Positions 36,473 through 50,037 of a stretch of 64,000 nt of DNA are shown in pieces (positions within the stretch are counted from its first letter, which is position 1; every line of letters begins with the position of its first letter). Under the pieces are notes generated by a model. That model searched no databases. It was given only the letters and a program-made list of their open reading frames with translations, and was not told where the DNA came from. Where the stretch lies: positions 5,208,001 through 5,272,000 of the forward strand of contig OZ199838.1 in assembly GCA_964304625.1 (NCBI GenBank). Reading direction: 5' to 3'. Origin of the DNA: Kudoa neothunni. Lineage: Eukaryota > Cnidaria. The translations under genes and the position numbers were made by a program.

Positions 36473-38685
36473 ATGTCGGAAAATAGTTCCTCAAGGGACC
36501 GATCAAATTCTGTAAAAATATTCACAAGTTTCCACAACTATTATGAACTGCTGGACACAAGAGCATCTGGAAGTTTTGCCACTGTCAAAATTGGACGTTA
36601 TTCTATCACAGGCGAGAAAGTTGCTGTAAAAATAGTCAACAAAACCAAATTGGATAAAGTTGCAATAAGTCATTTGACTTCGGAAACCAGCTGTTTACGT
36701 CTAATTCAACATCCCAATGTGGTAAAATTGTACGATCTTTATGAGAGCAAATCTAAGCTGTATTTGGTGATGGAATTGGGTGATGGCGATCTCTACCAGC
36801 ACATTATGAGTCATTATAAAGATTTGGGAATGCCTGAAGATTCGGTTAGATTCTTTTTTCGACAGATTGTATCCGCCCTTGACTACTGCCATAAAATCCA
36901 AATTGTTCATCGCGATTTAAAACCTCAAAACATTATTATTTTCAAATCTACAAACGTTGTCAAATTGGCTGATTTTGGATTCTCAAGGGTGTGTGCACCT
37001 GAGCACTATCTTCACACAACTTGTGGTTCTTTGCCGTACACTGCCCCCGAAGTTTTCCTTGACGAATCATACGACCCTCGAAAATCAGGTATGTAGAATT
37101 GAGTAGAATTAGATATTCATTTTGCTCAATGATCTCTATTTATAATATAGATATTTGGAGTGTTGCTGTGATTTTATTCATTATGCTAACTGGCCAAGTT
37201 CCTTTCGATCATGTCAACCAAAGTGAAATGCTAACAATGGTTTTGGATTGTAACTACAATCTACCTTCATTTATATCTCAGGAAGCTAAAGAGTATCAAA
37301 TTAGTGGCTGAAGTGTTATTTATTTATAAATTTTTCCTCGGATAATTTAGATTGATTTCACAGCTACTGAAACGAAACCCCCAAGAACGTCTCTCACTGG
37401 CGGCAATTTTTATGACTTCATTCTACAAAGATGATTCGGAAGAATTGGATGCGCTAGAAGGAAAAATAATACTCATCAGTAAAGTGTTACATCGTTATGT
37501 TGTATCGGAAATTATTCAAAATAAAATTGCCACCTATGCGGAAGTGTTACAGTAATTTCTCTTTCAAAAATCCCTCATTATAGCTAGGATTGTTTTGACA
37601 TGTAATTGTTATAGATCTCTGTTGAATAAGAGATGTGATTTCGTTTCTGCAGCATACCATCTTATTGCTAATGATGCATTTAAAAAGGCTAGCAGTCCAG
37701 ATACAGTCAACTATGTATTGGTAGTTGACGAAGCTGTCATTCAACAGTATGACTGCAGTTCAAACGGGATTGATGTCTAAACTAAAATTATCCATTTTAG
37801 AGATTACCAGTCATTAAATGTCCATCATCCCAAATCCAATATTGAAATCGATCTTATAACTAATGAAGATGTTTCCTCAAAAGAAAATATATTACGCGAA
37901 ATTTCTTTATCGATGGGAAGATGTCTCATTGTGCTGCACGCCTCTACATAAATCGCATTCGCTGAGACAACCACGAAAAAAGAAAACGCCCTACGTGGTA
38001 GCCATTATAATTTGAGTTGTCTAACTCTAACTTATTCTAATCATCTCATTTAGGAGATACACCAAAATAGTGGATTATCCAACCAACTCGATCCTCATAA
38101 CAATGGAAATAACGGTGGAATGCTGGGATCAAATACAATATCGGGTGTTAGGCCCGTCCGATCGATTCAAATGAGAAATCTTCCCCAAAAATCTTTGTCT
38201 AAAGGTCGATTTCGCCGATCAAATTCACCAGGACTACAATCTCTTAGTGAATTGGCTCAATCTGAGCAATCAGTTGAACATCCCGGCCCTAAATGTCATG
38301 TAAATTTAATGAGTTATTAGTTTTTCTAATGGTCTTGTTAGCTGAAAACTGCTTCTATCTCATGTTTAACCAATACAAAAATAAACATATGTATGTGATA
38401 TCACGTAAAGGTGTTATATTTGAATTGTGTATATTTTTAGATTCTAATTCAAACTCGACCACAATACCCTCAGAGAAATCTTCCAATAAACCTCCTAAGC
38501 CATGTATTAACATTCCATCAATAGATGGTGACTCCGATCTAGTCGATAGCAGTGATACCAATAGTCAAACTGCACCCTCCACCAATTCTGATATTGGAGA
38601 AACCATCAATGGTCGTTTATCTCCGCTGATTGATGAGAGTGTCGTATGTAGAACCAAATCATTTAATAATAAATCCAAAAAATAG
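36473..38685 (+). CDS. SNRK: SNF-related serine/threonine kinase (SNRK), AMPK family
   Basis: The kinase domain is complete over exons 36473-37088, 37151-37292 and the start of 37351-37551. It shows the glycine loop RASGSFATV, the lysine VAVKIVNKTKLD and the hinge VMELGDGDLY. It also has catalytic HRDLKPQN, DFGFSRV, and the activation loop HTTCGSLPYTAPE with its LKB1-type Thr, followed by DIWSVAVILF. Human SNRK shares the TGEKVAVKxxxKTKLD and LELGDG text. After the kinase core, exon 4 (37615 to about 37748) encodes LLNKRCDFVSAAYHLIAND. This matches the UBA-like autoinhibitory domain (EALETNRYNHITATYFLLAE). Downstream exons encode Ser-, Pro- and Asn-rich text (RPVRSIQMRNLPQKSLSKGR; KPPKPCINIPSIDGDSD) ending at 38685. 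Joins between 37750 and 38460 are uncertain. The organism's SNRK is shorter than the human 765 aa. Confidence 0.88.
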
Positions 38686-38871
38686 ATTCATAGATTTTTT
38701 TGGATCAAAGAAATAATTTTGTATCAAAAAATTGACCAAAAAGTTTAGTTAAATTGTATAATTATATGTTTTATATTATTTGATTTTCGATTATAGTCGC
38801 GTACTAAATATTCTAACAACATTTATTTTTCATTATGTTATACAATTTCAGATCTTAATTTATCTCATTAA

Positions 38872-41131
38872 CCTTCCGAGCGTCTCTGTGGTCCATTGGA
38901 CCCCAATGGATGTTTGAATCAATTTTTGGAGAACCTTATATTATGTAAGATGATTTAAGATCATATCTGTTCTCCTACAAATATGAGTTCTATTAAAGTA
39001 TAACGGAAAATTTTAATTTGTACATTCAGGTAAAGATTTAATCAAAATACATACACATACCTTCTTTCGGGGCCCAATGGACCTCACGTGTGTTTCCAAA
39101 CAACAACAAAAAAAATTTACAACAATTTGAGCAATAAATAAAATTTTATCAAGAGGAAACAGAAAAACCGAAAAAACCATACATACGTTAAATACCGATC
39201 ATTGCCAACGAATAAAACGCTGCCATGATTGGTTCTGAGCGTAATATTTTGGATGAATTTGAATCCGATATCAATGAATTTTATATCTTTTGATAATTTA
39301 GATATCTATGTCATTCTAATGTTTTTGAAGATAAGGATGATGTTAATTGGTTCTCTGAGAAACTTCAAATAACTAAAAGCTTTCAACGAAATATTTTTCA
39401 AAAGTAACCAGATTCAATGTTTTATGTTTCAAATAGAAACATCTTAACTGATCATTCCTCATATTTTATGGTGAATCTATTTTCTCAACCGTTATTTCAA
39501 ACGTTAACACTTTTACGGATTTTAATTAGCAGAATTATTTGAAGATTTTTCAAAACAAGATTTATTAGCGAATTCGGGAATCCATAATTGTATTCCCATC
39601 TTTAAATCTTAATTAGAATGATTCAAATTGCTTTGGAGTGTTGGAAAGCGAAGGGATATTTTCCGAAAGATTATGCCATTAAATAGGTTTAATCAAATTT
39701 TGAGGGACATTCATTATTAAGAATTCAAAAACGGAGAAACTTGAAGAATCATAGATAAGTTCTTCCCGTTTGTGGTATCTTTAAGGGTTGGAATGATTGT
39801 CGTTCCGAACTTTATTACCCCCAGGAGAGTTCCACCATTGACGAGCAGTTATCTAACTGTAGGGAAAATGTTTCTTCGGGAAATATATACTGTTCAAGTT
39901 GGCAATGTACGAAATTAAGTATTTTCTCCTTGCCAATCCTCAGACCAAGTACACTCATAACTTTCCTGTGTATTTCGATAGAAATAATAATGAAACGTCA
40001 GAAAATGTTGAAGGGATATTGCTCTAGATCTTGTGTCATCATTAATGGAAGTGGGAGAAATATAATTTGTGAAAATCTCTTTACTTCCGTTTCCATTGCT
40101 CAAAAACTCTTACATGAGGAATAACTGGAAAAATCCGAAATAATAGAAGTGATATTAAAAATTATCTAAAAAAGAACTCTAAACGGGAAGTTTCAGTACA
40201 CTTTTGTTTAATCAAAAACTAATACTAATCTCTTATGTTCCTATGAAAGGTAAAGCAGTTTTACTGCTAACAACATCGGGTTCATTACAAATGTTGAAGG
40301 TACAGACTGAAAAAACCTGTTGTTAATCTGGGATATAATCATTAAAAAGAAGGAGTGGAAACAATGGATCATATTATTGTTACAACGAGTGTATAAACTA
40401 AACGAATCGATGGTCGACAGCAATATTCTTCATTATGGTTGGTATTAGCTTGGTTAATTCATTTTATCTGTACGACTGTTTTCTATGATCGCAATTGTTC
40501 AAAAGTTGTTTCTAGAAGAGCTTGAAGATGCTTTGGTGTAGGATTATGTTCAGAAAAACAAAAACCGCATTGATAAAAATTATAATTGCATAATAGAATT
40601 TCTTTGTCGCGCTTGATGCTGTTATTGTTCGGGATCTTGAGACAGAGAAGCGAGGATTTTTTGTTTGTAGAGCCATTTGTAATGAAAGCAGTTCAAAAGC
40701 TGTTTTTGTGATATTTTGTAATATTAAAAATCAAAATAATATAAATATTTCGCATTTAATGTATTTTGGAACAATATATATTGCGGGTATTATTGGGCGT
40801 GATTATTAATAAAATAATTATGAAGGAAACGATTTTTAAGATTTGTTTAATGGGGAATGATATATATTTTTTATTAAACCCCTTTATATTAAAAAAGGCT
40901 AAACTCGTTTCATTTAATCTTTAATTTAACCTTTTAAATTCTTCGGCAGTCATCGTTAACAACAGGCGATGTTATAATTGTAACGTTATCCAATATTTTG
41001 TTGATAATTTTCCTTCATTCTTTAGTAAATTACTTATATGATTTTTATCCATAATTCAAGCCAAAAAATGTGGGGTCCATTGGACCCCAAAAGAAGGAAT
41101 GTGTAAAGTCAATTTTCGGGCGCTCGGAAGG
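38872..41131 (+). mobile_element. Decayed piggyBac-like DNA transposon
   Basis: The element is bounded by TTAA on both sides (38868-38871, 41132-41135). Terminal repeats are CCTTCCGAGCG on the left and the same sequence inward on the right. GGTCCATTGGACCCC palindromes occur near each end. The interior contains scattered pieces of a DDE_Tnp_1_7 transposase on the plus strand: DVNWFSEKLQ near 39338, an STIDEQLS block near 39830 (family motif: ‘xxxxDExM’ region), and GSGRNIICENLFTSVSIAQKLL near 40050-40115. Many stops and frame changes are present, so it is inactive. Confidence 0.85.
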
Positions 41132-43704
41132 TTAAATAAGATTAAATATTATCGGCGAGACATTACCATATAAAAATATTTATATCTATAGTCTTTTTGT
41201 AATATTTTTGGACGACATATTTGTGGTTTTATGTATAAGTCGTTTCAAGTAACAGCATTCAACTTTATAATTTAAATTTGTGTATTAAGTAAATTCAGAA
41301 ATATTTACATAAAATTACTTGTAACAGTCTGCATATAAATTTTATTTTATTTAATGTTAAAATGAAGATTAATTGAATATCTAATTAATAAAAATAATTA
41401 TTTTTTATTATACCATTTATAATTTAATTGATTAAACCCTTTATTCGTCATTCTTTTGCATGTTTAACAAATAATTGTGTGTCACTAAAATTTTATAATA
41501 ATCATAATTTTGTCGCTAATAAAACAGAGCTCTACGTACATATAATCTAAATGGCAGGTATTTTATGATAATGATAAAAAACTCTGATAATATTAAATTG
41601 GTTTGTGATTATTAACCAAATAAATTGCAACCATATCATAATTATTAGAGTTTTTCTTGTCATTTCACAATGTATACACTTCAATAAATATATTTCATGA
41701 CGTCTAGTACATAATTTTGGGGGGGGGGGTATTAACAATACTGCGCTGATGGTTCAGATTTTGATTCAACTTTCAATAAGTTCATTATTTCTGTGTATAC
41801 AAATATGTACTTAGTTTCCTACTAAAATTCGACTTTAAAATAACCTACCGAGTATCTTGAAATAGTTTTCATTAACCGTTTATATACAGCGGAATTATAT
41901 TTTTATTATCTGAGAAAGTTGCGAGAAAATTTAACTAAATATAACGACTCCAATAAACACCTTATAAATTTTCGTCATGTGACATAAATTTGGATGATAA
42001 AACATATGAGATTTTAATGTTATTAAAGACACATTAGGCTCATTGAGGAGTATATTGTTCCCAAGATGCACGTATTATTTGTCATAGCGAAATAATTAAA
42101 TCTATAAAAATAATTTTTTTAAATGACAAATAAGGGAAAATATTCCTCTCCGAAATCACGTAATATGTCAGTCCCTTACAGAGGACGAAACAAATATTTT
42201 ATTTTTTCATTTATTTTCACCAATTAAACCCCTAGAATGAGACGCTAATTATTCTATATAATTATTTAGAGGCACTTAACTGTGTATAAACTTAAAATAT
42301 AATCTTTGTCTAATTGTTTAAGAGATATTGACTAAAATATTAAGACAATGATTGATCAATATCATACTATAATGATTAATGATTTATCTAATGTAATAAG
42401 TGAACTTATTTTTCATTAAGCTATTTTTTAGAAAAAATTTGAGAAAAATGGAACAGAAAATATTATAACTTTTTCATGATTAATCACGTATTAGAAACGT
42501 AAAAGAAAAAACATTGGGCTATATGTGTGAAATGCAATATTTCCTTTTCAAACAATGTTTATAACAAAAATTTGATTTATTTCACGACGCATCATCATTA
42601 CAATTGTTTAAAATTAAACGTTGATTTTCCAGCCTAGTTTGCTCTCTATATTCTAACATTATCAAATACTCAGGAGTTAAAAAAATTAAATTTAGTTCTT
42701 ATTTATATTTAAGTAATTAGATTGTCGGAATTTGCATATTTCCACATAAAAAATTAGTTAAAATAAGGAAATTTTATGGTTTTCATGTTTCTACGGGAAA
42801 AACATCAAACTGGCGGCAAATTTTGGATAATTTCTTGTAAATATGTACAGTTTTAATAGTCCCTTTTATTAAAATTATCTTTCATCGAATTTCTTTTTAT
42901 AATATAATCATTTATTCTAAATGAATAAACTTTTAAGATCGTGGCCATATTGTATGTAATGTGTCAAATTTAGGGACAATCAAGAAAATGCAATATAATA
43001 AAATTGTTAAAAATATTAGTTAGAAAAATTAACTTTCATTTTAAATGCATAAAACCTTAATATTAAGCCGTTTTGAACGTCATTCCAAAACTCAAATTTA
43101 TTTATAATTTTAACTATTATATTCAATGAACTGAACTATAATTGTGAGCTTTAAAATTGACAAAACCATTTATTAACTAATTTATAAAAATTCTAATAGT
43201 AAATAACATCTTGCGTATTATATAGTTCATTAAGTAGATAATAATTGTAAAGGTGTTCTATATTAGTCAATAAACTATAGCCTCCCATAATATCAATTAT
43301 TAAGGTTCTATGATTACGAACAAACAAAAATAATGCGAAAATTGTTTTGAATATTCTTTTATTAATTCTTTATAATAAATTTTAACAGTTATAACAAATA
43401 CGAGGCTTTGCTAATTGATGCAAGAAAAAACGACACATCAAAAATAAAAGTTAATTATTACTAACAATTTCAATCATTGAAATATTAAAAGAAAATATTC
43501 CCGAATTTCGTCAAATTAACGCATATAAAAGTAAACATTAAAATATTTTTTCCGAAATAATAAGTACGTACAAAACTAATTAATTATATATTTATTAATA
43601 ATAAATGAAGAAATATGATAGATAATTAATTTTTATGTTATAATATTAATACTGTCACTAAATCGAACGTTAATTAATAAAAGTGTTCTTTCAATAACAA
43701 AAAT
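41132..43704. other. AT-rich intergenic region
   Basis: No gene recognised. A run of about 11 G occurs at 41719-41729, striking in this base composition and prone to sequencing error. Confidence 0.4.
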
Positions 43705-46639
43705 CTAGCTTCTATTTTTCCAATATCCGAAATAGAATCCCACACCAACAACGACAATGAGCACTGGAATTATTACAGCAATAATTCTAAAATAATTGAT
43801 TAACCAGGTATCTCTATAAATAAGTACATTGTATTTTTCGACCTAAAATAAATTAAGGAGAAGACAAATGTTTAATTTTACATTGATTTGTTAGATTCAT
43901 CATCTATTAAATTTGTCAGAAAGAAAGTTAAGCAACATTTTATATACTACCTTTGTTAATTTCAGCAAAACCAGTGATGTTGTTATCTGCACTATGGAAT
44001 AGAACCAAACGGTAATTTATGGTGCTCTCCACATTTGAAATTGTAAACCCCTTGCATGAAGGAAAAGCTGAACAATCTTGTTCACCTATTGCCATGCATT
44101 TTTGGACAATTGGCTTGGATGGATCATCCCAATTTCTCAATTCCCATTTGCACAATGAGTCTTCATTAACGCCTGTAGGAAGAGAAGTTTTAACTATTAT
44201 GTTATTGTCTTCTCTTTGAGACACCACAGTTAGTTTTATAGTCTTATTCGTAGTGGAAGTAAGCACTGGATCTAAAATTAATATTTAAAATATCAAGGAT
44301 TAATACACATATTTTTAACATCTTCAAATATAAAATTAAAATATAAACGATATTAATTTAAAATTTGATGTTTTATTACTAACAGGTATTTTGATAGGAG
44401 TTTCGGTGGACCTGCCGACAGCCGTAACTAAAACTTCATATTCTTTATCTGCTTCATATCCTTCACTGAATATAATATTAGAGCATAATGGTGATTGTGC
44501 GCATGGAGTAATGGTAGTTTTTTTGTTTGAAGAAGGCGCATCTGGTAATTGTTGTCCATTAGTTGCTCTAGCTATTGCAATTTTAGAAGTTTTAGATGCA
44601 GTAGGGGGTGTCCCAGTGTTTTTTGTGGAAGCCAATGGTGGACATTGATAGATCGGTTCAAATCCTTTTCCCTTCTTTACTTTTATTTTATAATGACAAA
44701 CAGCTGTAGGATGTGGTGTTGAAAGTACACCTGTCACTTTGAAACCTTTTTCTAAAAATTCCGATTGCAATGTGAGCGTTGACAATGCTTGAAAGATAAT
44801 TACTTATTTAATTCAAGGTCGAATATTTTTATACTTGTTCTAATTTGGTGTTCTTTTTCACCATAATCCTCGTGTGCAACTATCTTTAGGTCATATTCAG
44901 TTCCAGGCATTAATCCTATAATTTTGTGAGACTCCCTGCAATAACCCCTGCAGGGATAACTATCTTCGCACATCGCACACACATATACATCCTTCCCGCG
45001 GGGGCTTATATAATAAGCACAGGTCTTGTCAATAGATGTAATTTTTTCATTCCCATCTATTACTTTAATTGATGTAGTCGTATCCTCTACTGTTGGTTTT
45101 GTTTCCGAAAAGGTAGATCCAGATTTTTGCCCTATGTTCCTATAATGAAACCAATTTTTTTTCTATTATATTACCCGTTCGAAAGAATATATATTCCTTA
45201 AAATTATTGAGCTCATCACCGCTATTTCCTGACGCAATTTCAAGAATATATGGTTTTCCACTATCAAGCTCTGTAATAGTTCGAGCAGCATTGCAATCGG
45301 TTTCGCAATTCGTTCTAGTATCTCCACATTTTGCCTTTTCAGGAGCACTATGTGCAGGTTTGTCTGCTTCGTAATATTTTACAGTACAACTGGAAAATTG
45401 AGATTGACCAGTTGGCTTAAACAAAGTAACTTTGAGCATAACACCAGTAGGTGAGTGTTCTGACAATAAGACATCAGTTGACGTTTCTGTGACAACTATG
45501 GGAAGATTACCAAACTTCAAATATCCATGACATACCAAATTTTTTCTGAATATAACCAATATACGTGGTATCACTTTTTATCAACGGCACGTGTCTTGTT
45601 TGAATCAATATTTCAACAACGGGCTTGGAAGTCGTGAATTCAAGTTCAACATTATTACAAGGTGCATAACACTTTTTCTCCGCCGAAGAGCCACATTTGG
45701 ATGTGTAGTCGTCGATGTTTGCGGATGTAATTGCTGTTTGCGGATCTCTTATATTGAAGAGACACATTTCGAAAGGAAATTTGTTTGTAAACTTTAGCAT
45801 AAATTTCGTTTTCACATTCGAACTATAGGTCACGTAATATTGGGGCTTATAAATATCAATGTTAGATAGAGTGTATTTATTTCGAAGTTTATAAAAGAAG
45901 CTAGGATAATTCTCACATTTCATTTCATAGTGCGGAATCATTAAATTAAACTCCATTTCACTTAAACTACTTGCGATGCAAGTATCTCCAGCTCCTCCTT
46001 CTGCATATTTCACTTGCTTGTAAAATATCGGACATTTTACCGAGTTACAAGTTTTTGTACTTAATTTCAATTTTTGGTTGTTTTTTGTTATTGCGACTTG
46101 TGGGTTCACCAATAATCCTAAAAGAAATTTACTGTACATTCTAAATTATTTAATTACGCAACTCAAGACCAAACACAGTTCCGCCCTCACTTTTCCCTGC
46201 TGCTGTTGCTACATCATTATCTGTAAAGACAGCAACGTACCTTGTCCTTGGAGAAAATTTGTCAAAAGGTAATTTATTTACATCTCCTGAACATGTCCTA
46301 ACACATTTGTTAGAAGCTGTTGATTGACTATCACCTGGACATTCAGTAATATCAACAAGGTTCGTGTTTTCATCGTTAGATTGTTTAATATAGCAGTTCA
46401 TTCCATTAGGGTAATCATTTCCACTTAATATCAAGTTGACCTTTAATTGGGTCTCATCCACAACAAGTTTGTAAGTTAAATAGTTTATAGCAGGAACTTG
46501 CACGGGAGCACTCACCACATTTTCTTCTGTGTGTATACGTGAAAAATGGGCTAGTTTTAATTATAGAACGCTTTATAATGTAAACATGTATACATAAAAC
46601 AAAAGTAGAAATTCCCAATAAGTAGACGAAATTTTTCAT
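43705..46639 (-). CDS. Type I surface protein with tandem four-Cys beta-sandwich-like modules
   Basis: I do not recognise a named family. The start codon at 46639 opens a signal peptide, MKNFVYLLGISTFVL. A 43-bp intron then leads to HFSRIHTEENVV. About six modules follow, roughly one per exon (46500-46157, about 46115-45550, 45530-45180, 45135-44820, 44785-44380 and 44266-43955). Most share a pattern: a CxY/CxI-type strand, a central C followed 5-10 residues later by a Cx3-5C pair, then an aromatic strand such as YRLVLFHS, YVAVFTDN, YDLKIVAH or YILEIASG. This recalls fibronectin III-like folds with added disulfides. The last exon encodes the membrane anchor IIAVIIPVLIVVVGVGFYFG and a five-residue tail, KNRS after W. 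The whole looks like an extracellular adhesion or receptor-like protein of about 850-900 aa. Ligand and role are unknown. Confidence 0.7.
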
Positions 46640-47768
46640 TATATTTAGCAAAAATAATAAACGATAGATGTCGCTCAATATGGATATAAAAATTTGATCG
46701 GATTGTAATTCGTATATACACAAAATTATGTTCGCCTTTAAATCAAACGAAACGTGAATACAAATATTTCGGATATATTAATTCATCTTAATAAATTATA
46801 ATTCGACGGATAATAATTAATAACTCTAAAAATTGATTAAAATTAATATAGTTGGAATTAAATATATTTTTGGGTAATTATAAAAAAGTCCAGACTAAAT
46901 ATTATTTTTCAACATACTATTTGCTCATATATATACAATAAAATAAGTAAGTGGAAATATTTCCCGGTTGATAATAATTTTATTAAGCTATGCTATCTGA
47001 GGTAGAAATTTTGATAAAGTTTGATTATTCATGTATACTTAAAATAATTTATCAACAATCTGGCGTATAAGCTCCATTAGGTTGTAAAATAATCCAAAGT
47101 ATAATTGAAAAATTTTGTAATTCCAAAAGACTGTAATTAAAATTCGTTTCTGGTATTCCTGGTAATAAAACTCTGAACAATCCATTAGAATATTCATATA
47201 TAGTGCAAAGAAAAAGTTAGCAAATGCAAATATCGTCCTACCAAAGCGGTTGGAAAATCAAATAAAATCAATTATTGTTGCAAATGAAATATATGAGGAA
47301 ACCAACAGTGGTCTTTAATAATTATGGCTTTACAGTTTAATATTTATTTAAGAATTTTAATATTTTCAATAGAGATTTATAATCAATGTAAATAATATTC
47401 ATTGGTCGCACGAATGTCAACTTGATATAATTTCTAACAACGATATCTCGAATTGCGATCAAATTTCATGAAATCTCTTTGATTATCAAAATATTTTAAT
47501 GAAAACTTTACCATATCACTAGTCACTGCATATATGTATCTGTTGCTATTATCTCATCCTATCTGATTTTTTATTATGAAATCTTTCAATACCAAATGTC
47601 CATAGGAAAATAAATGGTGTTATAATACTGTTAAATTCGATCATGCCCATCATAACGAGAATCTTATATATTATCAAATTTGGATTCAAACTAAAACTTA
47701 CACGTATCAATTAATTATGTATAAAATAGTTTATCTGAAAAGAGCTATTTCTTAAGAAATTATAACTC
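46640..47768. other. Intergenic, AT-rich
   Basis: Nothing recognised between the surface-protein gene and the second copy of the 1.1-kb repeat. Confidence 0.4.
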
Positions 47769-48930
47769 ACTAGCGGGAACTGCCCAGCGTTGCTTGGTGA
47801 AGATTTCGCATAGATACGTTTCTTAATAATATTCAAAACATTTATTGAAGATTCGAATTAACCCATAGATGCAAAATAACTAAAAAATTGTAAGTGACAT
47901 ACTTTCAACGATTTGGATTAGCGAAATTTAATTTATGATCATTTCTGTGAAGGTAAGTATCAATACTGGTGTCCATTTAAAAATTTCATGGCCAGGTACT
48001 AATGCCAAATAATTTATTGTCGGTGTCGTATTTTTTGTTGCATTTCCGAATTATTTAAATCCCGTTAAAATATTACCCTAAACGTTATTTTTGGCCCGGC
48101 CCCGAAAGTTTGTGCACCACCATTTATGAGAGTCAAACAAATAGAAAAAGATATAGAGTTAAAATATAATAGACGAAAATTAATGTTTATTACTCAAATA
48201 AACATCTTTTGGCCCGACGAGAGCTCAACTAACTTTTTCCCATAAACAGCCACAAATCGCGTCAACTTAAGCATAAACAATCTGAATAATCGGATGAAGT
48301 AAAAGTACAACCATCTGCATTGAATTTAATCACGTAAAGCCAAATTTAGCGGACGATTCCAATGAAATCTACGGACGCAATATTTCCATTATAATGCTCC
48401 AATCAATGTAATTTTAACGTTCCCCACCAATTCGTTATTCATGAAACATATATATATATATATATATATTTTATTATATCTAAACCATTAATAGAACCTT
48501 TAAAATGTGTTTATCAAGTCAAATACGTTAAAACTCCAGACAAAAGAAGCGTATACGCGCAAACACCCAAATATACGTACCAACATTATATAAAAAATCA
48601 GATGATATCGTTTAATTTAAATTTGATAAAGCATATAAGGTGGAACATTAACTTCAACCGACCACTACCATGACAAGAGCAGGTGTTAATCCTATCGTTG
48701 TAACCGATAATTCGTTTAACAAACTTTGAATCGACAAAAGCGCCATTTTCTAACCACTTTTAGGAACATTTGGTAGTGTGAAAACGATTTAAAGATTTTT
48801 TGAAACATTGTGATTTAAAAAAAACATCATAAACGTCACTCTATAAGGGAAAAAACTTTACGCACCTGCTTACTTGCTGATACACACACGGACACTTCAA
48901 CTTTATGTATATAGTGGATATTATATATAC
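47769..48930 (+). repeat. Unclassified 1.1-kb dispersed repeat, copy 2
   Basis: Same family and orientation as 31788-32845. It starts CTAGCGGGAACTGCCCAGCG and ends near CTTTATGTATATAGTGGATA. It differs by many substitutions and small indels and by an expanded (AT)n tract near 48451-48470, so the copies are not recent twins. Confidence 0.75.
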
Positions 48931-49516
48931 AGTAGATAGTAGATACTCGGAGGAGGATTAATATGATGGTTTAACATCAGTTTGAATACGTTATCTCCAA
49001 ACAATTTTGATTTAAACCAAACGTAAACAATATTATTGCCAAAATTTATTTAGTCTAAACGATTGACTATTGATTCGAGGAAATGAAAATTAAATAACGT
49101 CACTACAAAAAGCTTAGCATGCTAAATGATGGATTAACGTGTTTAATATTTCACAAGATTTTCAATCTTTATTCAGCTTGTCTTGATGGTAATAAACTAT
49201 GGTTTACATTAGATTTAAAGTTCTTAATATTGATAGTTGATAAAAGTTAGACTATATTTTAAGGGCGTCTCCGAATATAACACAAGAATAGCTAGTAAAT
49301 GCAATAAGGGCATGTGTAATGAAAGCTACTTTATAATTAAAATATTTAGAACTATATTAAATATAATAAACCTTCGAAACTTTATAAAATATTCAAAATA
49401 TTGAATATGAAACGTTCAGTTTCTATGAAAACAATTGAAAATTTCACAAGGTCACAAGTTTAGGATTAAGTCAGCTAATAATTAATCCGCTACTAATCTA
49501 CTCCGCTGCGTCACTC

Positions 49517-49959
49517 ATGAGTGATCAAAACAACGAGAACGTAATTACAGGCGACTTTTTATGTTATTTGAACTATATAAAATTTAGTCATTATTGGATA
49601 TTGATGAGAAACCCCTACCAAGTCAATCTGAATCATCTGATGAAGAATATGAAGAACTGGACGATGTTTCAGATAGCATTGAAAACCCCAAACGCGCACC
49701 AAGCTCGTTCGCATCACTTAGCGTAGGTGATCCAGATTTTGTAAGTGTAGAAAGTATGTCATATAAAACCCCGGGCGGAGTCTCTTCCTCTTCCGAAGCA
49801 GCCGAAGAAGAAGCAGAAAAAGGAACAAAGGAGTATCAAGGTGGCAGTAGTTCGCTAAAACATAGCACCAAAAGTGTTATCGAATCCGATGTGGCTGTAC
49901 AACCACAAGTAGAGGAAGCAAATCTCATTGATTCGCAGAGTATTGAGTTAAATATATGA
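49517..49959 (+). CDS. Unrecognised small acidic protein
   Basis: Two exons, 49517-49540 and 49588-49959, give 131 aa. The protein is rich in Ser, Glu and Asp (SESSDEEYEELDDVSDSIE; AAEEEAEKGTKEYQ) and likely disordered. No signal peptide or membrane segment is visible. It lies about 320 bp upstream of TOMM22. Its layout (tiny first exon, then an acidic stretch) resembles the N-terminal half of that gene, but I see no TOM22 membrane domain. The function is unknown. Confidence 0.6.
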
Positions 49960-50010
49960 ATTGATTATAAATAATAATAAAGTGTCGCAAAATCAAGATG
50001 TTCATTTTGT

Positions 50011-50037
50011 TGGCCAGATTGATTCTTCATCTGGCCA
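50011..50037 (+). other. GC-rich hairpin downstream of the acidic-protein gene
   Basis: TGGCCAGAT at 50011-50019 and ATCTGGCCA at 50029-50037 are perfect inverted repeats with a 9-nt loop, about 50 nt after the stop codon. It could form an RNA hairpin in the 3' UTR. It is not a histone-type stem-loop. Confidence 0.4.

Noticed and set aside
41719-41729. Run of 11 G as a possible quadruplex or regulatory signal
   Set aside because: A single G tract is not enough for a quadruplex, and homopolymer artefact is likely.
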